Shown here: one piece after another, positions 9,182-22,659 of the stretch | Layout: each line of letters starts with the position of its first letter | Numbering within the stretch: position 1 is the stretch's first letter | The notes under the pieces: generated by a model | Told to the model about the DNA's origin: nothing | The model's input: only the letters and a program-made list of their open reading frames with translations | Databases searched by the model: none | Program-made: the position numbers and the translations under genes | Assembly (NCBI RefSeq): GCF_026914185.1 | Contig: NC_070568.1 | Span: forward strand, 6,035,501-6,099,500 | Direction: 5' to 3' | DNA from: Puccinia triticina | Lineage: Eukaryota > Basidiomycota > Pucciniomycetes > Pucciniales > Pucciniaceae | Length of the DNA stretch: 64,000 nt

Positions 9182-12100
9182 ATGGCCACCTCCAATAATG
9201 AATCGAGCGATTCTAGCCTCGGAGGAAAACCGACCATGAAAGTGCCTAAGTTTACTGGTGAAAACTTCGAAATATGGGAGAAAAAGATTCGCATGGCCTT
9301 AGCGGAGTTCAATCTCAAACGTTTCATTGACAAGCCTCCACTGCCGGACATGAACACCAGAGCTAAAGCAAAAGCTCAAAGAGCCCGCGAATCTACTGTG
9401 CTCAAATCTCACCAACGGTGTCTTCAACACAATCGTTAAGAAAAATAACTCGAAGAATCCCTATGAACTTTGGCAGATGTTCAAATCGGTATATGCCTCA
9501 GATTCCATTTTGGCTAGCTACGAAGTCTGGGCTCAGTGGGAGGATACTCAGTTTAACAACGATATGGCTGCATACATCGCTGGTATCGAAGAATGTCTAG
9601 CGAAATTTGATTTGCTCTCCATGGTCGTCCCCGACTTCGTCGTCTGCTGCAGCATCATCAGCCGCATAACTAAAAAGAGGCCATTTCTCATGCAAAGTCT
9701 ATTCGGAGACTTGAATGCGCTAGGAAAACCCAAATTCGTGATCAACCGTCTCAGAGAAGTGGGTAGATTTGAAAAATCTAATAAACGGAAAGCACCCGAC
9801 CCAAGCGTGGCAAATGGAGCCACAACTGCACTTGTGGCCAACACCGCCAACAAGAAGAAGAAGCCATACAACCCAATCAAATGTTATAACGAGAAGCACA
9901 ATCCAGCCTCGAATCACACCGAAGAAAACTGCTGGACGCTTCACCCAAAGAAGTACCAGGAAGCTCTTGAAAAGAGAAAAGCGGAGAAAGCAGCAAGCAG
10001 ATCGTCGTACCACACCATGCCTCGACAAAGTGAAGCATCGCCAGACGACAACATCAGGCCTTCTTTCAGCTATCTATCAGAATCAAAGAGCACCCGGCGG
10101 CAAACCACCATTCTCGATTCCGGGGCCAGCAACCACATGCTGAATGCCCTTGGCTACTTCAAGCAGACCAGCCCCGTAAAGATTGATATTCTAACGGGTA
10201 GTGGTCCGGGAACTCTAGTCGCCACAGCTCAAGGAGAAGCCACCCTTCCTCTAGCCAACGGAGGGACCCTTACGCTTAAAGACGCACTTTATGTGCCGGC
10301 CCTCACCCGTAACCTGGTCTCGTTTGTGCAGTTGATGAAAACGCAAGCACTGATACAACCAGGACTCGACGGATTCGCTGTGAAAATCGACAATGGTCAA
10401 CCTTTCTCGGTCGATGTCAGCAATGATCTCCTCGAGATCAAAGGGGTCCTTGACCCTGAAAATCTGCTTCCAGTTGGTCTCTTGTCTGAAGCGACGAATC
10501 CACCCTCTGACTTTGTGAAATGGCATAACCGCCTCGGGCACGCCTGCGCATCGAGAATCGCTACTGCCATACCAGTCACTCTTGATTTAACCAAGACTCA
10601 CGCATGCTCCGCATGTATGCAGGGCAAAGCCGCTCGATTGTCATGCAAGAGTCATTTCAAACCCTCGAATGCTCCACTAGAAGTCATTCATGGTGATCTA
10701 GTGGGCCCAATCTCGCCGCCAACTAACGGCCACGCCCAATACTTCCTTACACTGGTCGACCAATACACTGGATACATTCATTCAGTAATACTCAAAGAAA
10801 AAAGTCAGGAAGTAGAAGCTATCAAAAACTTCAGAAAACTTTTTGAAAAACAAACCGGCCATACCATGAAAAAGCTCGTGACAGACGGAGGCGGAGAATT
10901 CTGCAACAAGACATTGGGATCACTCCTGCAGGAAGCGGGTGTTCAACACCATGTTGCACCACCGTATACACCCCAGATAGCCGAGAGGGTGAATCGGACC
11001 TTGATCGAAATGACTCGTTGCATGATTATGCAATCGAATCTAGCCCCCGAATGGTGGGGTGAAGCGGTCCAAATGGCTACCGCAACAACAAACTGCTTGC
11101 CTTCGCTGTCGAAAAGCAAGAAATGTCCAGTAGAGTTGCTTTTCAAATCCGCACCCAACATGAACTTCTTCTGGCCTTTCGGATGTCGGGTGTGGGTGGT
11201 AAAACCAAAGCAACATTGAACCAACAAATTCGACCCCATCTCGTGGGAAGGTGTGCTAGTCGGGTACAAGAACGACTACTCGTCTTACAAAATCTGCCGA
11301 CTTGAAGATAAGCAAGTCATCATAGCAAAGCACGCTCATTTTGATGAAAGCTTCTTTCCTGCCTGTGGATCCATCAGGCAGGGCCATCTTGTTGCAAGCA
11401 ATGATCGAATGCCAAATTTCTCGGCGCAGGCTGATTTTCCCTTCGAGGAAGAGGAGGATCTCCCTGGACTAGAAGATAGCAAGGAAGATCTCGAAAGTGA
11501 CGAAGAGGAGCGGCAGATGGAGGCCGTTCTTAAGCAGCTACATACCACAACTCCGAACAGCGATGATGAGGCGCTGCACTCTCCCCGATCAGACGATGAT
11601 CAAGCACTGCCTCCGAGAGCCATCATCGGCGGGATTGATAGCCGAAACATTCTCAACGGGAAGAGGGAACAAAAGCAAGCTTATACCGTCACTGTCTCCA
11701 TAGAGCCGAAAAACCACAAGCAAGCCATGGCGTGCTCCGAAAGCCAAAATTGGGCAGAAGCTGAGGAAAAAGAGATCAACAACATGCAAAAGCAAAATGT
11801 CTGGATAGTCCGTGTCAGGGTTGAATCTGATGATCCTATTCCGTCTACCTGGGCGTACCGCAAGAAGCTCGGCTCAGAGAATCAAGTAGTCGAGTTCAAA
11901 GCCCGGATATGCGCTCAAGGTTTTCGAAAGACGCACAGCCTCAACTTTGAGGCGAAATACGCTCCTACCGGCAAACCCGCGTCTCTTCGCTTTCTGCTCT
12001 CTTTCGCGGTCAACAACGGCTTGGAGATACATCAACTTGATGTTAGGAGTGCCTTTCTAACTTGCCCTTTGGAGGATAAGGTCACTCTCCTCCCGCCGCC

Positions 12101-13433
12101 GGGATTGGATTGTCCGCCAAACTCTGTTCTGGAACTAAAGAAGGCCATCTACGGACTTCGGCAGGCGCCACTCGTCTGGTATAAGCGTTTATCAAACTAC
12201 CTCTTCTCTCTTGGCTTCAAAGCAGCTGTTTCCGATCCATGCGTCTTCTGGCGTGTAGCTAGCAATGGCAAACCGGCAACCTGGATATTCGCCCACGTTG
12301 ATGACTTAGTCATCATAAGCAAGCAACCTGCAGTCTTCAAACAAGAAATGGAAGCGGAATTTGAAATTAAGTACATGGGAAAGGCTGAATTTCTCTTGGG
12401 GATGAACATCGAGCGATTCCGGGATGGCCTGCAGATAAATCAAACTCAATACATCGAGAGAAAGCTGCAAGATTTTGGACTTGAACATCTCCATCCTGCC
12501 TCATGCCCTTTAAACCCTTGGGAATATCTCAAGAAGGCGTCAGAAAGTGAACTTCAGGCATTTGCGGCTACTGGAGTAAGTTACCGTGCGCTGGTAGGGT
12601 CTCTCAACTATCTGAGCATTCTTACGCGGCCCGACATCGCCTTTGCTGTCAGCACCTTGTCTCAATACCTGGAAAAACCAGGCATCAAACACTATCACGC
12701 TGCTGTACAAGTCTTTTGGTACCTGAACGGAACCAAGTCCATCGGCCTCACATATGTCAAGCAGGAAAACTCGCAAGTCACAGCCTATGTTGACGCTGAC
12801 TGGGGCAATTGCCCCGACACCAGGCGATCAACTACAGGCTTTGTTGTCCAATCAGGCGCTCACCTCATCAACTGGAAGTCGTCAAAACAACCAACGGTGT
12901 CTCTTTCCACGACGGAGGCAGAGTACAAGGCACTCTCGGACCTTGGCCGAGACCTAGCCTGGGCTGCGAATCTCGGCGAGGAAACCCTCATTTTCTCAAG
13001 CTGCACTGGGTTCAAGGTCTACATTGACAACCGTGGAGCCATTGATCTGGCGAAGAGTGAGACGTCGCAGAATGGCTTCCGCACAAAGCATATGGCAATC
13101 AGACTCCACTTTGTCCGAGAACTCATTGTGATCGGTCTAATTCTCACAATTTACGTCAAGACTACCGAAAATGCAGCTGACTTTCTCACCAAGCCAACCG
13201 GGAGGACAGTCATTCGAAAGTCACTCGCAAAACTATTGGTCATTCAAATTCCGGGGTCTGCTTCGCATCTTGCGACTCGAAGCACGGGAGGCTGTGAGAT
13301 TACACGCCTAGGTGAACGGCCGCATTCCCATAAATTGGGAAAGCGGCGGGGATCTACATTAGCTGCGGAAAATGGTAAGCAAAGCGAACCATCTCCGCAG
13401 TCCAAAACTGGTTCCGCGGGGTTGCAAAGCTGA
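9182..13433 (+). pseudogene. gag-pol: Copia gag-pol polyprotein with a frameshift and a premature stop
   Basis: Starts at ATG 9182 (MATSNNESSDSS). The frame shifts by one base near 9400-9420. It then runs to a TGA at 11217-11219 and resumes in the same frame. Domains: gag motif KFTGENFEIWEKK; a Cys/His cluster near 9880-9940; protease LDSGASNH (about 10120); integrase zinc region HNRLGH...CSAC, then the catalytic core with TDGGGEF; reverse transcriptase with HVDDLVIIS (about 12295); RNase H with DADWG and STTEAEY; the C-terminal ADFLTKPT. The frame stays open into the 3' LTR and stops at 13431-13433. Confidence 0.92.
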
Positions 13434-14074
13434 CACATCAATTTGATGTTTTGCAGATTCAACTCCAACGACCAGCAGACTCAGGCTTGCGGAAAATCCC
13501 GGCTCCCAGTCTTTAAGAGCAAGAATATCAGCTAACACCAAAGGTGAGCAGCTGATGCTTAAACTCAAAGACCAGGCTAAATGCTAAACCCAAACTATCC
13601 CTAAAGACTTAGACTCTCAGGAAAAAACCGCTCGAACCAACTCCACTCAAAGAGAAAGGAAAACAGTCGGTGAGTAACGTTGTCCGAGCTAAGCAAAAGA
13701 AGTAAAAGGTTGATAAGGAGCGTGCTTATTCTTCTAGCAGGAAAAGCCAAAATCCTCAGCCGCTTTGCGAGTAGATAATCGCAGGGATCCTAAGGGCCAA
13801 AAAAGGCAAAAGGGTGTAAGAACGCACGAGACTCTCACTCAGAGAAACAAGGAGCCTAAAAGCTAATACGCTACATTGCTTCCCAGGTCACTCTGGCACA
13901 AGTCGATACCGGCGCATCTTACACTTCTCATTTCTCATTATTCTCAGTAGAGAGAGGCCTATCGCCTGCTCTTAGGTAATTCTCAACTACCTTTTCTCTC
14001 TATTTGTTTCTACGCTACAGTATGATGTTTAGATTCTGATAGATAAATAAATCTTAGTTGCTTGAGTTCTTTCA
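13293..14074 (+). repeat. 3' LTR of the nested copia element
   Basis: Direct repeat of 8326-9107 with four substitutions. It is preceded by the purine-rich GCACGGGAGG tract. Confidence 0.95.
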
Positions 14075-17000
14075 CTCCACACCCCAACTGGAATCCCGCC
14101 CCCCCGCAGCTGGAATGGAACCCCGCCAACCCTGCCGACAATTTTGCTGCTGCTTTGGCGGTATCGTCCACTCCGCAAACATCCTCAACAGAGGGCCAAG
14201 GGCCCATGATGGGGAAAGCTAGGATTTGTGACAAGGGGGTGTGTATTTTACCGCCCCCGCAATGTGAGTCCGATAAAGTTTTTCCGCAATCATTTTCCGA
14301 AGCAGCTGGCAAGCCCCTTTCTCTCCTAGAACTGTACACTGCAGAGATTAGCGCCACCAAGACATTGTGGTCGACCTCCGCCCGGCTAGCAGCGGCGGGA
14401 AAGGCCGCTATTGCAACACGGACCGTCGAGGAACTTGTCCCGCAGTGCTACCATCGATTCATCGACATGTTCCGGAAATCCAGCGCTAAGAGCCTACCGC
14501 CACGAAGAAAGTACGACTTCCGTGTTGACCTAGTCCCAGGAGCCACACCGCAAGCAAGCCGGATCATTCCGCTTTCACCAGCGGAGAACCAGGCACTCGA
14601 CACACTGATTGTGGAAGGACTGGCCAGCAGAACAATCCGGCGGACCACGTCACCATGGGCGGCCCCAGTTCTATTCACCGGAAAGAAGGACGGAAACCTT
14701 CGACCCTGTTTTGACTACCAAAAACTCAACGCACTGACAGTGAAGAACCGCTACCCCCTTCCGCTGACCATGGACCTTGTTGACAGCCTGCTAGACGCCG
14801 AAACCTTCACAAAGCTGGACCTCCGCAACGCCTACGGAAACCTCCGAGTGGCGGAGGGAGATGAGGATAAGCTAGCGTTCATCTGCAAGGCGGGGCAATT
14901 TGCTCCGCTCACCATGCCGTTTGGACCCACAGGAGCGCCGGGATACTTTCAATACTTCATGCAGGACATTCTCCTTGGACGAATTGGAAAGGACACCGCC
15001 GCATACCTGGATGACATTATGGTATACACACAGAAAGGCTCCGATCACACGGCGGCGGTCAACGGAATCCTGGAGACCCTGAGCAAGCATCAATTATGGC
15101 TGAAACTGGAGAAATGTGAATTTTCGAAACTGGAGGTGGAATATCTTGGACTCTTAATTGCGTGTAACTGGATTAGCGGTGACGGAGTGGCCCGCACCGC
15201 GGAACGTTACGGAACTTCAGCGGTTCATCGGATTCTCCAACTTTTACCGCCGGTTCATTGACCACTTCTCGGGGAAGACCAGACCTCTACACGACCTGAC
15301 CAAAGCAAAAACCCCCTTTGTCTGGGATGAAAAATGTAACTCCGCTTTTGAATGCCTAAAGACCGCCTTCACCTCCGCTCTGATACTTAAGATTGCGGAC
15401 CCGTACAAGCCATTTATCCTGGAATGTGACTGCTCCGACTTCGCGCTTGGAGCAGTCTTGTCTCAAGTCTGCAACAAAGACAAAGAACTCCACCCCGTCG
15501 CTTACTTGTCCCGATCATTGGTGCAGGCGGAGAAGAACTACCAGATCTTTGACAAGGAACTATTGGCCATTGTTGCCGCTTTCAAAGAGTGGCGGCAGTA
15601 CCTGGAAGGAAACCCGCACCGCCTGACCGCCATTGTTTACACGGACCACCGGAACCTAGAAAGCTTCATGACCACCAAGGAGCTCACTCGGAGACAGGCG
15701 CGGTGGGCGGAGACCATGGGTTGCTTTGATTTTGAAATCATCTTCCGCCCGGACCGCCAAGCCACCAAACCCGATGCCCTATCAAGAAGACCAGACCTAG
15801 CCCCCGCCCCTGGTGAAAAACTGACCTTTGGACAGCTGCTGAAGCCCAATAACATCACGGAGCGGACTTTTGCGGAGATATCAGAGTTTGAATCCTGGTT
15901 TGAGGACGAATCAATTGACTTGGCGGAGGCGGAGCACTGGTTTGAGGTAGATGTACTGGGTATAGATGCGGAGCACGGAGCGGAAAATGAACTGGCAATG
16001 GCTGATGCAGAGATCATTGCAAGAATCAGAGAATTGACCCCACTCGATGCCCAACTGACCGGATGGATAGAATCCTTGAAAACCCCCACAGGTAACGGGA
16101 ACAGATACACGGAGACTGATGGCATCTTGTACGACAAAGGGCGGATAGTGGTACCGGCGGACCCAGCACTGCGGACCGAGATCCTGAAGAGCCGACACGA
16201 CACCAAAGCGGTGGGCCACCCAGGCCAATCCCGCACCCTCGCCCTGGTCCGACAGAGTTTTGTGTGGAACAGCCAGAAGAAGTTCGTCAACCAATACGTG
16301 GATGGATGTGATTCTTGTCAAAGAGTTAAAGCCTCGACGCAACAGCCATTTGGGACACTGGAGCCGCTGCCAATTCCGGCGGGGCCGTGGACGGACATCA
16401 GCTATGACCTCATCACAGACCTACCTGAATCCCGCTCCCACCACAGCATACTGACTGTTGTTGACCGTCTGACAAAGATGGCACACTTTATCCCCTGCAG
16501 GAAGTCCATGAATGCGGAGCAGTTAGCGGACCTGATGGCGGAGCACGTTTGGAAACTCCACGGCACTCCGAAGACTATTGTTTCCGACAGAGGGAGCATT
16601 TTCGTATCCCAAATCACCCGGGAATTGGACAACAGACTTGGCATCCGCCTCCAACCATCTACGGCGTACCATCCAAGGACAGACAGACAGTCGGAAATCG
16701 CAAACAAAGCGGTGGAGCAATATCTCCGCCATTTTGTGAGCTATCAACAGGAAAATTTCGCTCCGCTCCTGGCAACGGCGGAATTGGCTTACAACAACAA
16801 CGATCACACGTCAACAGGGGTGTCACCATTCAAGGCAAATTACGGTTTCAACCCATTGTACAGCGGAATTCCATTGGCGGGACAGTGTGTACGGGCGGTG
16901 GCGGAGCAACTCCGCCAGCTTGCAGAGGTACAGGACGAACTGAAGCACTGTCTAGAAGCGGCACAGGAGGCCATGAAAAGCCAGTTTGACTGCGGAGTGC

Positions 17001-17479
17001 GGAAAACACCGGAATGGAACAGTGGAGACGAGGTTTGGCTAGATGGGTGCAATATCTCGACAACACGCCCCAGCCCCAAATTGGAACACCGCTGGCTTGG
17101 ACCATTCCCAATAGCTAGCAGAATTTCAACCTCCGCTTACAAACTGACCCTTCCGCTTTCCATGCAGGGAGTCCACCCAGTTTTCCACGTGTCAGTACTC
17201 CACAAAAACAAGCCTGACGAGATCGCCCACCGACAGCGGCGGACCCCAGAGCCAGTAACAGTCAACGGCGGAGATGAGTGGGAGGTCGACGGAATACTGG
17301 ACAGCCGGCGGAGAGGGCGGACGACTCAATACCTTGTCAGCTGGCGCGGATTTGGACCGGCGGAAAATTCTTGGGAGCCGGAGGCAAACTTGAAGAACAG
17401 CGGAGACCTATTGGCGGAGTTTAACTCGAAATTTCCGGAGGCGGCGGCCAGGCATCGGAGGATGCGGAGAAGAAAGTGA
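14075..17479 (+). pseudogene. pol: Gypsy pol: reverse transcriptase, RNase H, integrase, chromodomain (frameshifted)
   Basis: The first frame (to about 15180) contains the linker and the reverse transcriptase, with FTGKKDGNLRPCFDY, TKLDLRNAYG, PFGPTGAP and the catalytic YLDDIMVY (about 15005-15030). A one-base frameshift near 15175-15190 separates it from the second frame, which ends at TGA 17479. That frame holds RNase H (DCSDFALGAVLSQ, TDHRNLES), the integrase HHCC zinc region (HPGQSRTL...CDSCQRVK), the D,D-35-E core (SDRGSIF, then QSEIANKA), and a C-terminal chromodomain (YLVSWRGFGPAENSWEPE). The chromodomain places it in the chromoviruses. Confidence 0.93.
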
Positions 17480-17609
17480 GAGGGCAAGCTTTTTCCCACT
17501 GGGTTTTTTAATGCTGCCCGGGGACAGAATTCAGAGCCAAAAGAGGAGGATTTTTTTTCTCATTGACCAACCAGAAAAGGGGGCGGCTTGGGCATTAAAG
17601 GGGGGATAA

Positions 17610-17811
17610 TGTTATGAACTGTAGCGCGGGCTCCGCAGCGCAGACTCACATGTACATAGACTACACGTACATGTCACGGACCATACTCAAGGTTCAAGAG
17701 GCTGGAGATTCAAGCCTCTTCCTCATCCTGCAATCTACCATCTTGGATCCAGAACCCCCAGAACCCCAGAACCCAGACCCCATCTTCCTCTCCACAGAAC
17801 AGACCTTAACA
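17610..17811 (+). repeat. 3' LTR of the gypsy element
   Basis: 202 bp, about 96.5% identical to 5323-5524 by eye. The target duplication CTCAA follows at 17812-17816. Confidence 0.95.
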
Positions 17812-19339
17812 CTCAACAACGCTGAATTCAAATCACAGGATGGCCTTCTGGCCCCACACTCCGGACACCATTGTTCATGCTGTCTAAATGGCCCTCAAGG
17901 GCCTGTTTTTTCCAGAAATTTGCCAGCTTCTCGGATGTTTGATTTTGCAGAAGTTGTTTGCTCAATGGCTGTATCTTTACCAAGAAACTCTGTGTGCAAT
18001 CGGATAAGGGACCTGGATTCTGACAAAACCTGTGTTCAACCGGCAGCCCTCTCTAGAGACAAATGCACTTTTATGATCAAGCTTGTACAACTGAAACCAG
18101 GCTTGTTTCTGCGTGAGATTTGAGAGAAGCTGTATGACTCAACTGAAGTCCTTCTCAGCACCGCCAGTGTTCATCAAAAGTTTGGCAATCACTTTGAAAA
18201 AAACAGAAATGAAAAAAATTTGCAAATGTCTGGTTGCGGTTGCTAAATATTCATTCACGGAGAGTATGGAGTTGTATCCAGCCAAGTTCTTGGTGTTTAC
18301 AGGTGCGTAAATCATTATTCCCCAACCTGTCTTTCTTTGCTCCTAAATCTGACAGTTTTTGAATGGTTGGCTGTCTAGATGAAAACACCTTCTGCAACAA
18401 GTATCTACTCTAATCACTTGCCATGTTGCCACAAGGCACCGCCTTGGAGCAATTCCTCATCAATCAGAATGCAGCCTGGCTCAGCCTTTTGCCAGAAATC
18501 TCCATTGAAGGACACTCACAAAAACGTTTGAAATGTTCACTGGTCGCCAATTGTGACATTTTTTTGGTGTACTATAGGACAACCAGATTTCTTGCTGAGA
18601 AAAAAGAAGTTATTGGCCTAGAACAGTTTTTAAAATTACTATACACTAAGCCCCTCACAAGATTGCAATGAAATGATCATGTTGCCATTTTTTCAGGAAG
18701 GGCTGTCCTTGCTGCTGCATGCAGAAAGACCAAGACAAAATTAACATCCACATTGTTGAGTTGGAAAAGGTTAGAATTCTATGAGCCGGTGGTGGGCCAA
18801 TTTGAAAGAAGCACCAGAGCTTGCTAGCAGAGAGACATCCTGGGGGTGGAGTTTCCCTACCCAAAATACTGATCCCAAATTGTGACATTTGTGTTGCTGA
18901 TTCTTTGAGGGCAGGGTCTATTTGACCATGGTGGGGGGATAGATGCTCTATGCTGGGCCTTATGCACACTCAACCGGCTGCTGATCATCAACAAATGGCC
19001 TATGAGGGGTAAAAACCAAAGGAAAAGGGTACACAGAAATGGTGAAGATCCTTGAACCCCGGGGGAAAATCCAGGGAAATACTGCAAATCCATCCTAGGA
19101 TTCTTCAAAACACAAGACCTGTGCTTGATCAAAAATGAAAGCTTCTCTCCAAACTTCAAAAATAATGGAGGGATGGATGTTTACAAAAACAAAAAATGGG
19201 AGGATGAAGAGTACCTGGAGATGCAGATCAGGTGCATGTGGTGCCTGGATCAGAATTTCGAAAAAAATGTGACATGTTGGAGGTAAAAAAGAATGACAGT
19301 GAGAAATCCCTGGAAAGTGCACAAGGCTCTTGCTGCAAG
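17812..19339. other. Non-coding stretch after the gypsy element
   Basis: Only short ORFs with no family features. No terminal repeats or gene recognised. Confidence 0.5.
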
Positions 19340-19655
19340 AAGAAGTCATGCAACTGCAAGCAGTTGAGATGCACAGACTCTGAGGAAGCTTTTTGTGCTA
19401 CTCAAGCCTTTTTCATAGCCATTGTTGACCAAGCTTCAATGCACAGTGACTCTGCTTAAAGTAACTTCTGTATGCTCAGCTGGAGCTGGAACAGCCGTTA
19501 CATACCAGTGTCTGCCATGTCAACTGGTTGCAGTTGTGTGACTTTTTTGAATGATCAATTAAGTGAAAAAAATTGTGTGTTGTGGGATTTGAACCTACAA
19601 CCTTCTACATTCATGTGCAAGAGCTGCTCTAATAACATCAACACAGCCCACAAGC
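19340..19655 (-). mobile_element. SINE-like repeat with a tRNA-like head
   Basis: Read on the minus strand from about 19655, a tRNA-like start has AGAGCAGCTCTTG and a good box B, GTAGGTTCAAATCCCAC (19580-19600). A body follows with CAACTGCAACCAGTTGACAT and the AGCTTCAATGCACAGT motif. The body recurs in the opposite orientation at 39790-40005. A tRNA head with a shared body is the hallmark of a SINE. The tRNA of origin and the exact ends are unclear. Confidence 0.5.
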
Positions 19656-20383
19656 AGGTAACAAACCAAGACTTTTGTCATGCTGATGTTTTCTTGTGTG
19701 CAACTGTGCAAGTAGCCACAGTCACTGCAGATGTGTTGCTTGCAAAATTTCAGCACAACAAAATTGGTATTCTGTCACCTCCTTGCAGGCTGTGTAAACA
19801 CACATTGGTCTTGCAGGTAACTGTTGGATGATACAATGCTAAGGCTCAGCCACACATATTGGGCATGAAGCACATATTCCATCAATTCCAACCACTTTTT
19901 CTTTCACACTGTTTGAAGTCCTACACTCTCTTCAAAAGACGGATGCTCACTGATCTCAATCATTATAAGATTATCCTCAACCTTAATTATTCCATCTTGT
20001 GCGCATTTGTTTCTTTCATTTATATAAAACATATGATATTCACACACGAATCAAAAGAATATGAGGGAGGTGATTATACATAGAAGAAGAGGCATACTGC
20101 GTCACTTACTTGAAGAAAAAAAAACAATACTTTGGATAAAAGCCTTTTGGGAACGATACTGGTGACTAAAAAGAAATCGGGATTGGGTTGGGTTGGGGTT
20201 TTTTTATTTTCTGCAAACGACTTATGACTGAAAACTCCCTCATATCTGACTGATTATCCCTCTTTTATTCATTTCATTCCGGACATTCTATACCTCTCTG
20301 TCTCTCTTTTTTGTTTGTTAATAATGATGGATGTTTTGAATTGAAGCAAAAGAATAAGGAAAAAAGAATCGAGTAGGTGATGA
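19656..20383. other. Non-coding, 3' flank of calmodulin
   Basis: No gene seen. The part next to 20384 should include the 3' UTR of the minus-strand calmodulin gene. Confidence 0.5.
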
Positions 20384-21181
<798 letters not shown>

Positions 21182-21675
21182 CTTGAAGAGCTGATTGGTC
21201 TGTAATATCTGTTGAGGTTGTCTGTTTTCTGCAGTCTGTTGAGTGATCTTTGACTGTGCTGGTGAGGAATTCGAGCTGGGATACGTCAGCGAGCCCTCGG
21301 CTTTTATCCTGCTGCTATTCTCTGGGGGTTTCTGCCCAGTTTTCGCACCACTACCCTCGTCCGACCACACACCATAACCTGCCATGGCCCATAACTATGG
21401 AAACCGGCACCCGAATTTGCCCCTGCCGCAATACCGGCAAGCCTCGAACCTGCTCCGATATCGGATTCTAGCTCAAGCTGTCAACATGCCCCACTCTGAA
21501 TCGCGCAGAGCACCTGTGACCCAAACAAGCACAGCTGCTTAGCTGCGAGGGCCCCTGGAGCTGGAAATATGCTTATATATAAAAATATATAGATATTGCG
21601 GACCTGGCGGACCAAGTCCTTCGATTCACAGCTGGCCCCAATCTTAATGGTGGCCAAGTGGGAAAAAATGCAATA
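21182..21675. promoter_or_regulatory. Calmodulin upstream region
   Basis: About 490 bp between the calmodulin start and the MITE at 21676. It must contain the promoter of the minus-strand gene. CT-rich tracts are visible but no defined motif can be supported. Confidence 0.4.
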
Positions 21676-21868
21676 GGGGGGTTCACGTAAGGCTGATTTT
21701 GCAAATCAGCCACCAAAGCCAGCAGATGCAGCTTTTGAAAATCCTGAGAAAGCAAAAAGGTTTGGCTGGGCAGCTCCCCTTTGGAAGCAATCTGCAAGGC
21801 ATAAACCTTACTCACAGGTGCATGAGCAGACAAAATCAGCATTGCTTTTTTTGCAACATGAAACCCCC
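21676..21868. mobile_element. Mariner-type MITE, divergent copy, TA flanks
   Basis: The left end is GGGGGGTTCACGTAAGGC and the right end is TGCAACATGAAACCCCC. TA lies at 21674-21675 and 21869-21870. It shares the outer TIR with the elements at 3003 and 46244 but has an unrelated interior. Confidence 0.65.
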
Positions 21869-22111
21869 TAATCAGGAGGTTGGAATCTGGCCAAAATGAG
21901 AAAAAAAACTCCACCAAAGCAACAAGTTGGTTGTAAAATCTGCCTCAGAGACTTCAAAAAGTAGCTGCAAAGCAGAGAAGAAGTGGGCAAAATCTTTTGC
22001 TTAAGTATTCTGAAAAGTTACAGAATAAGAGCACAGGTTAGCACAAGCTTATCAAATTCCCTGCCTGATCAACCATCTTGACAAGAGGTGGTGAGGGTTA
22101 ATTTTGGGTCA

Positions 22112-22262
22112 TGCTTTACACACTACCAAAAATTACCATTATCCCGGTAAACCAACTATTTTGGGGTGCGGAAGTGAGTACCCCATGTAAACAGGGGTGT
22201 AAATAACTGTACCCCAAGATCACTGGGGTATCCAATGTTGTACCCCAATTTCTTGGGGTGCA
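22112..22262. repeat. CACTACC-ended hairpin repeat, copy 1
   Basis: Begins CACTACCAAAAATTACC. The interior carries paired ACCCCAAG/CTTGGGGT motifs. The outer sequence GGGTCATGCTTTA is shared with 28370-28395, so this and the element at 28220 belong to one family. Ends not resolved. Confidence 0.4.
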
Positions 22263-22659
22263 TTTAGCATGCCCATTTTAAAAAACCCTGTGACTTTCAC
22301 AGAGGATCCACAAAATTGGGGGCTAGTTATGCCCTTGTAACAAATTAAAAACTTTGGTTGCTTCAAAATAAGAAGGGGCCCATCAAACTGGGTTCTCAAT
22401 TCAAATATAAATTTGAAATTTGAAGTTGGGATTTCCCTGGTAGTAGCTTCAAAATCCGCACAAACCATAAAATCCAAAGAATTGGGGGATATCCAACTTG
22501 TGACTTTTTGGGAAATGATTTTATTTTGACACTTGGAATCAGTTTAAATTACAACATGATAGTTCAAATTCCAAATCCAAGGTCTGAAGACATCCTTGAG
22601 ATTACTCTTTCCTAAAAAGTCACACAAACATAGAATTCACCAGGATTAAATTGATGTCT

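Larger units (their letters stand above)
8326..14074 (+). mobile_element. Ty1/copia element nested in the gypsy
   Basis: Two 782-bp LTRs (8326-9107 and 13293-14074) differ at only four positions. The imperfect flanks are CTCCG (8321-8325) and CTCCA (14075-14079). The internal region holds gag-pol in copia order (protease, integrase, reverse transcriptase, RNase H). It is recent but already inactivated by one frameshift and one premature stop. The primer site directly after the 5' LTR matches a tRNA-Tyr anticodon arm. Confidence 0.95.
5323..17811 (+). mobile_element. Ty3/gypsy chromovirus (chromodomain LTR retrotransposon), nested and defective
   Basis: Two 202-bp LTRs in direct orientation are flanked by the perfect 5-bp duplication CTCAA (5318-5322 and 17812-17816). 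Order: gag, protease, reverse transcriptase, RNase H, integrase, chromodomain. It is interrupted by a solo LTR (7227-8221) and by a complete copia element (8326-14074). The LTRs differ at about seven positions, mostly transitions. A stop in gag, a frameshift in pol and the insertions make it non-functional. The purine tract before the 3' LTR is ATTAAAGGGGGGA (about 17594-17606). No standard primer site follows the 5' LTR. Confidence 0.96.

Noticed and set aside
15637..16342. 217-codon minus ORF within gypsy integrase
   Set aside because: Shadow of the plus-strand pol frame.
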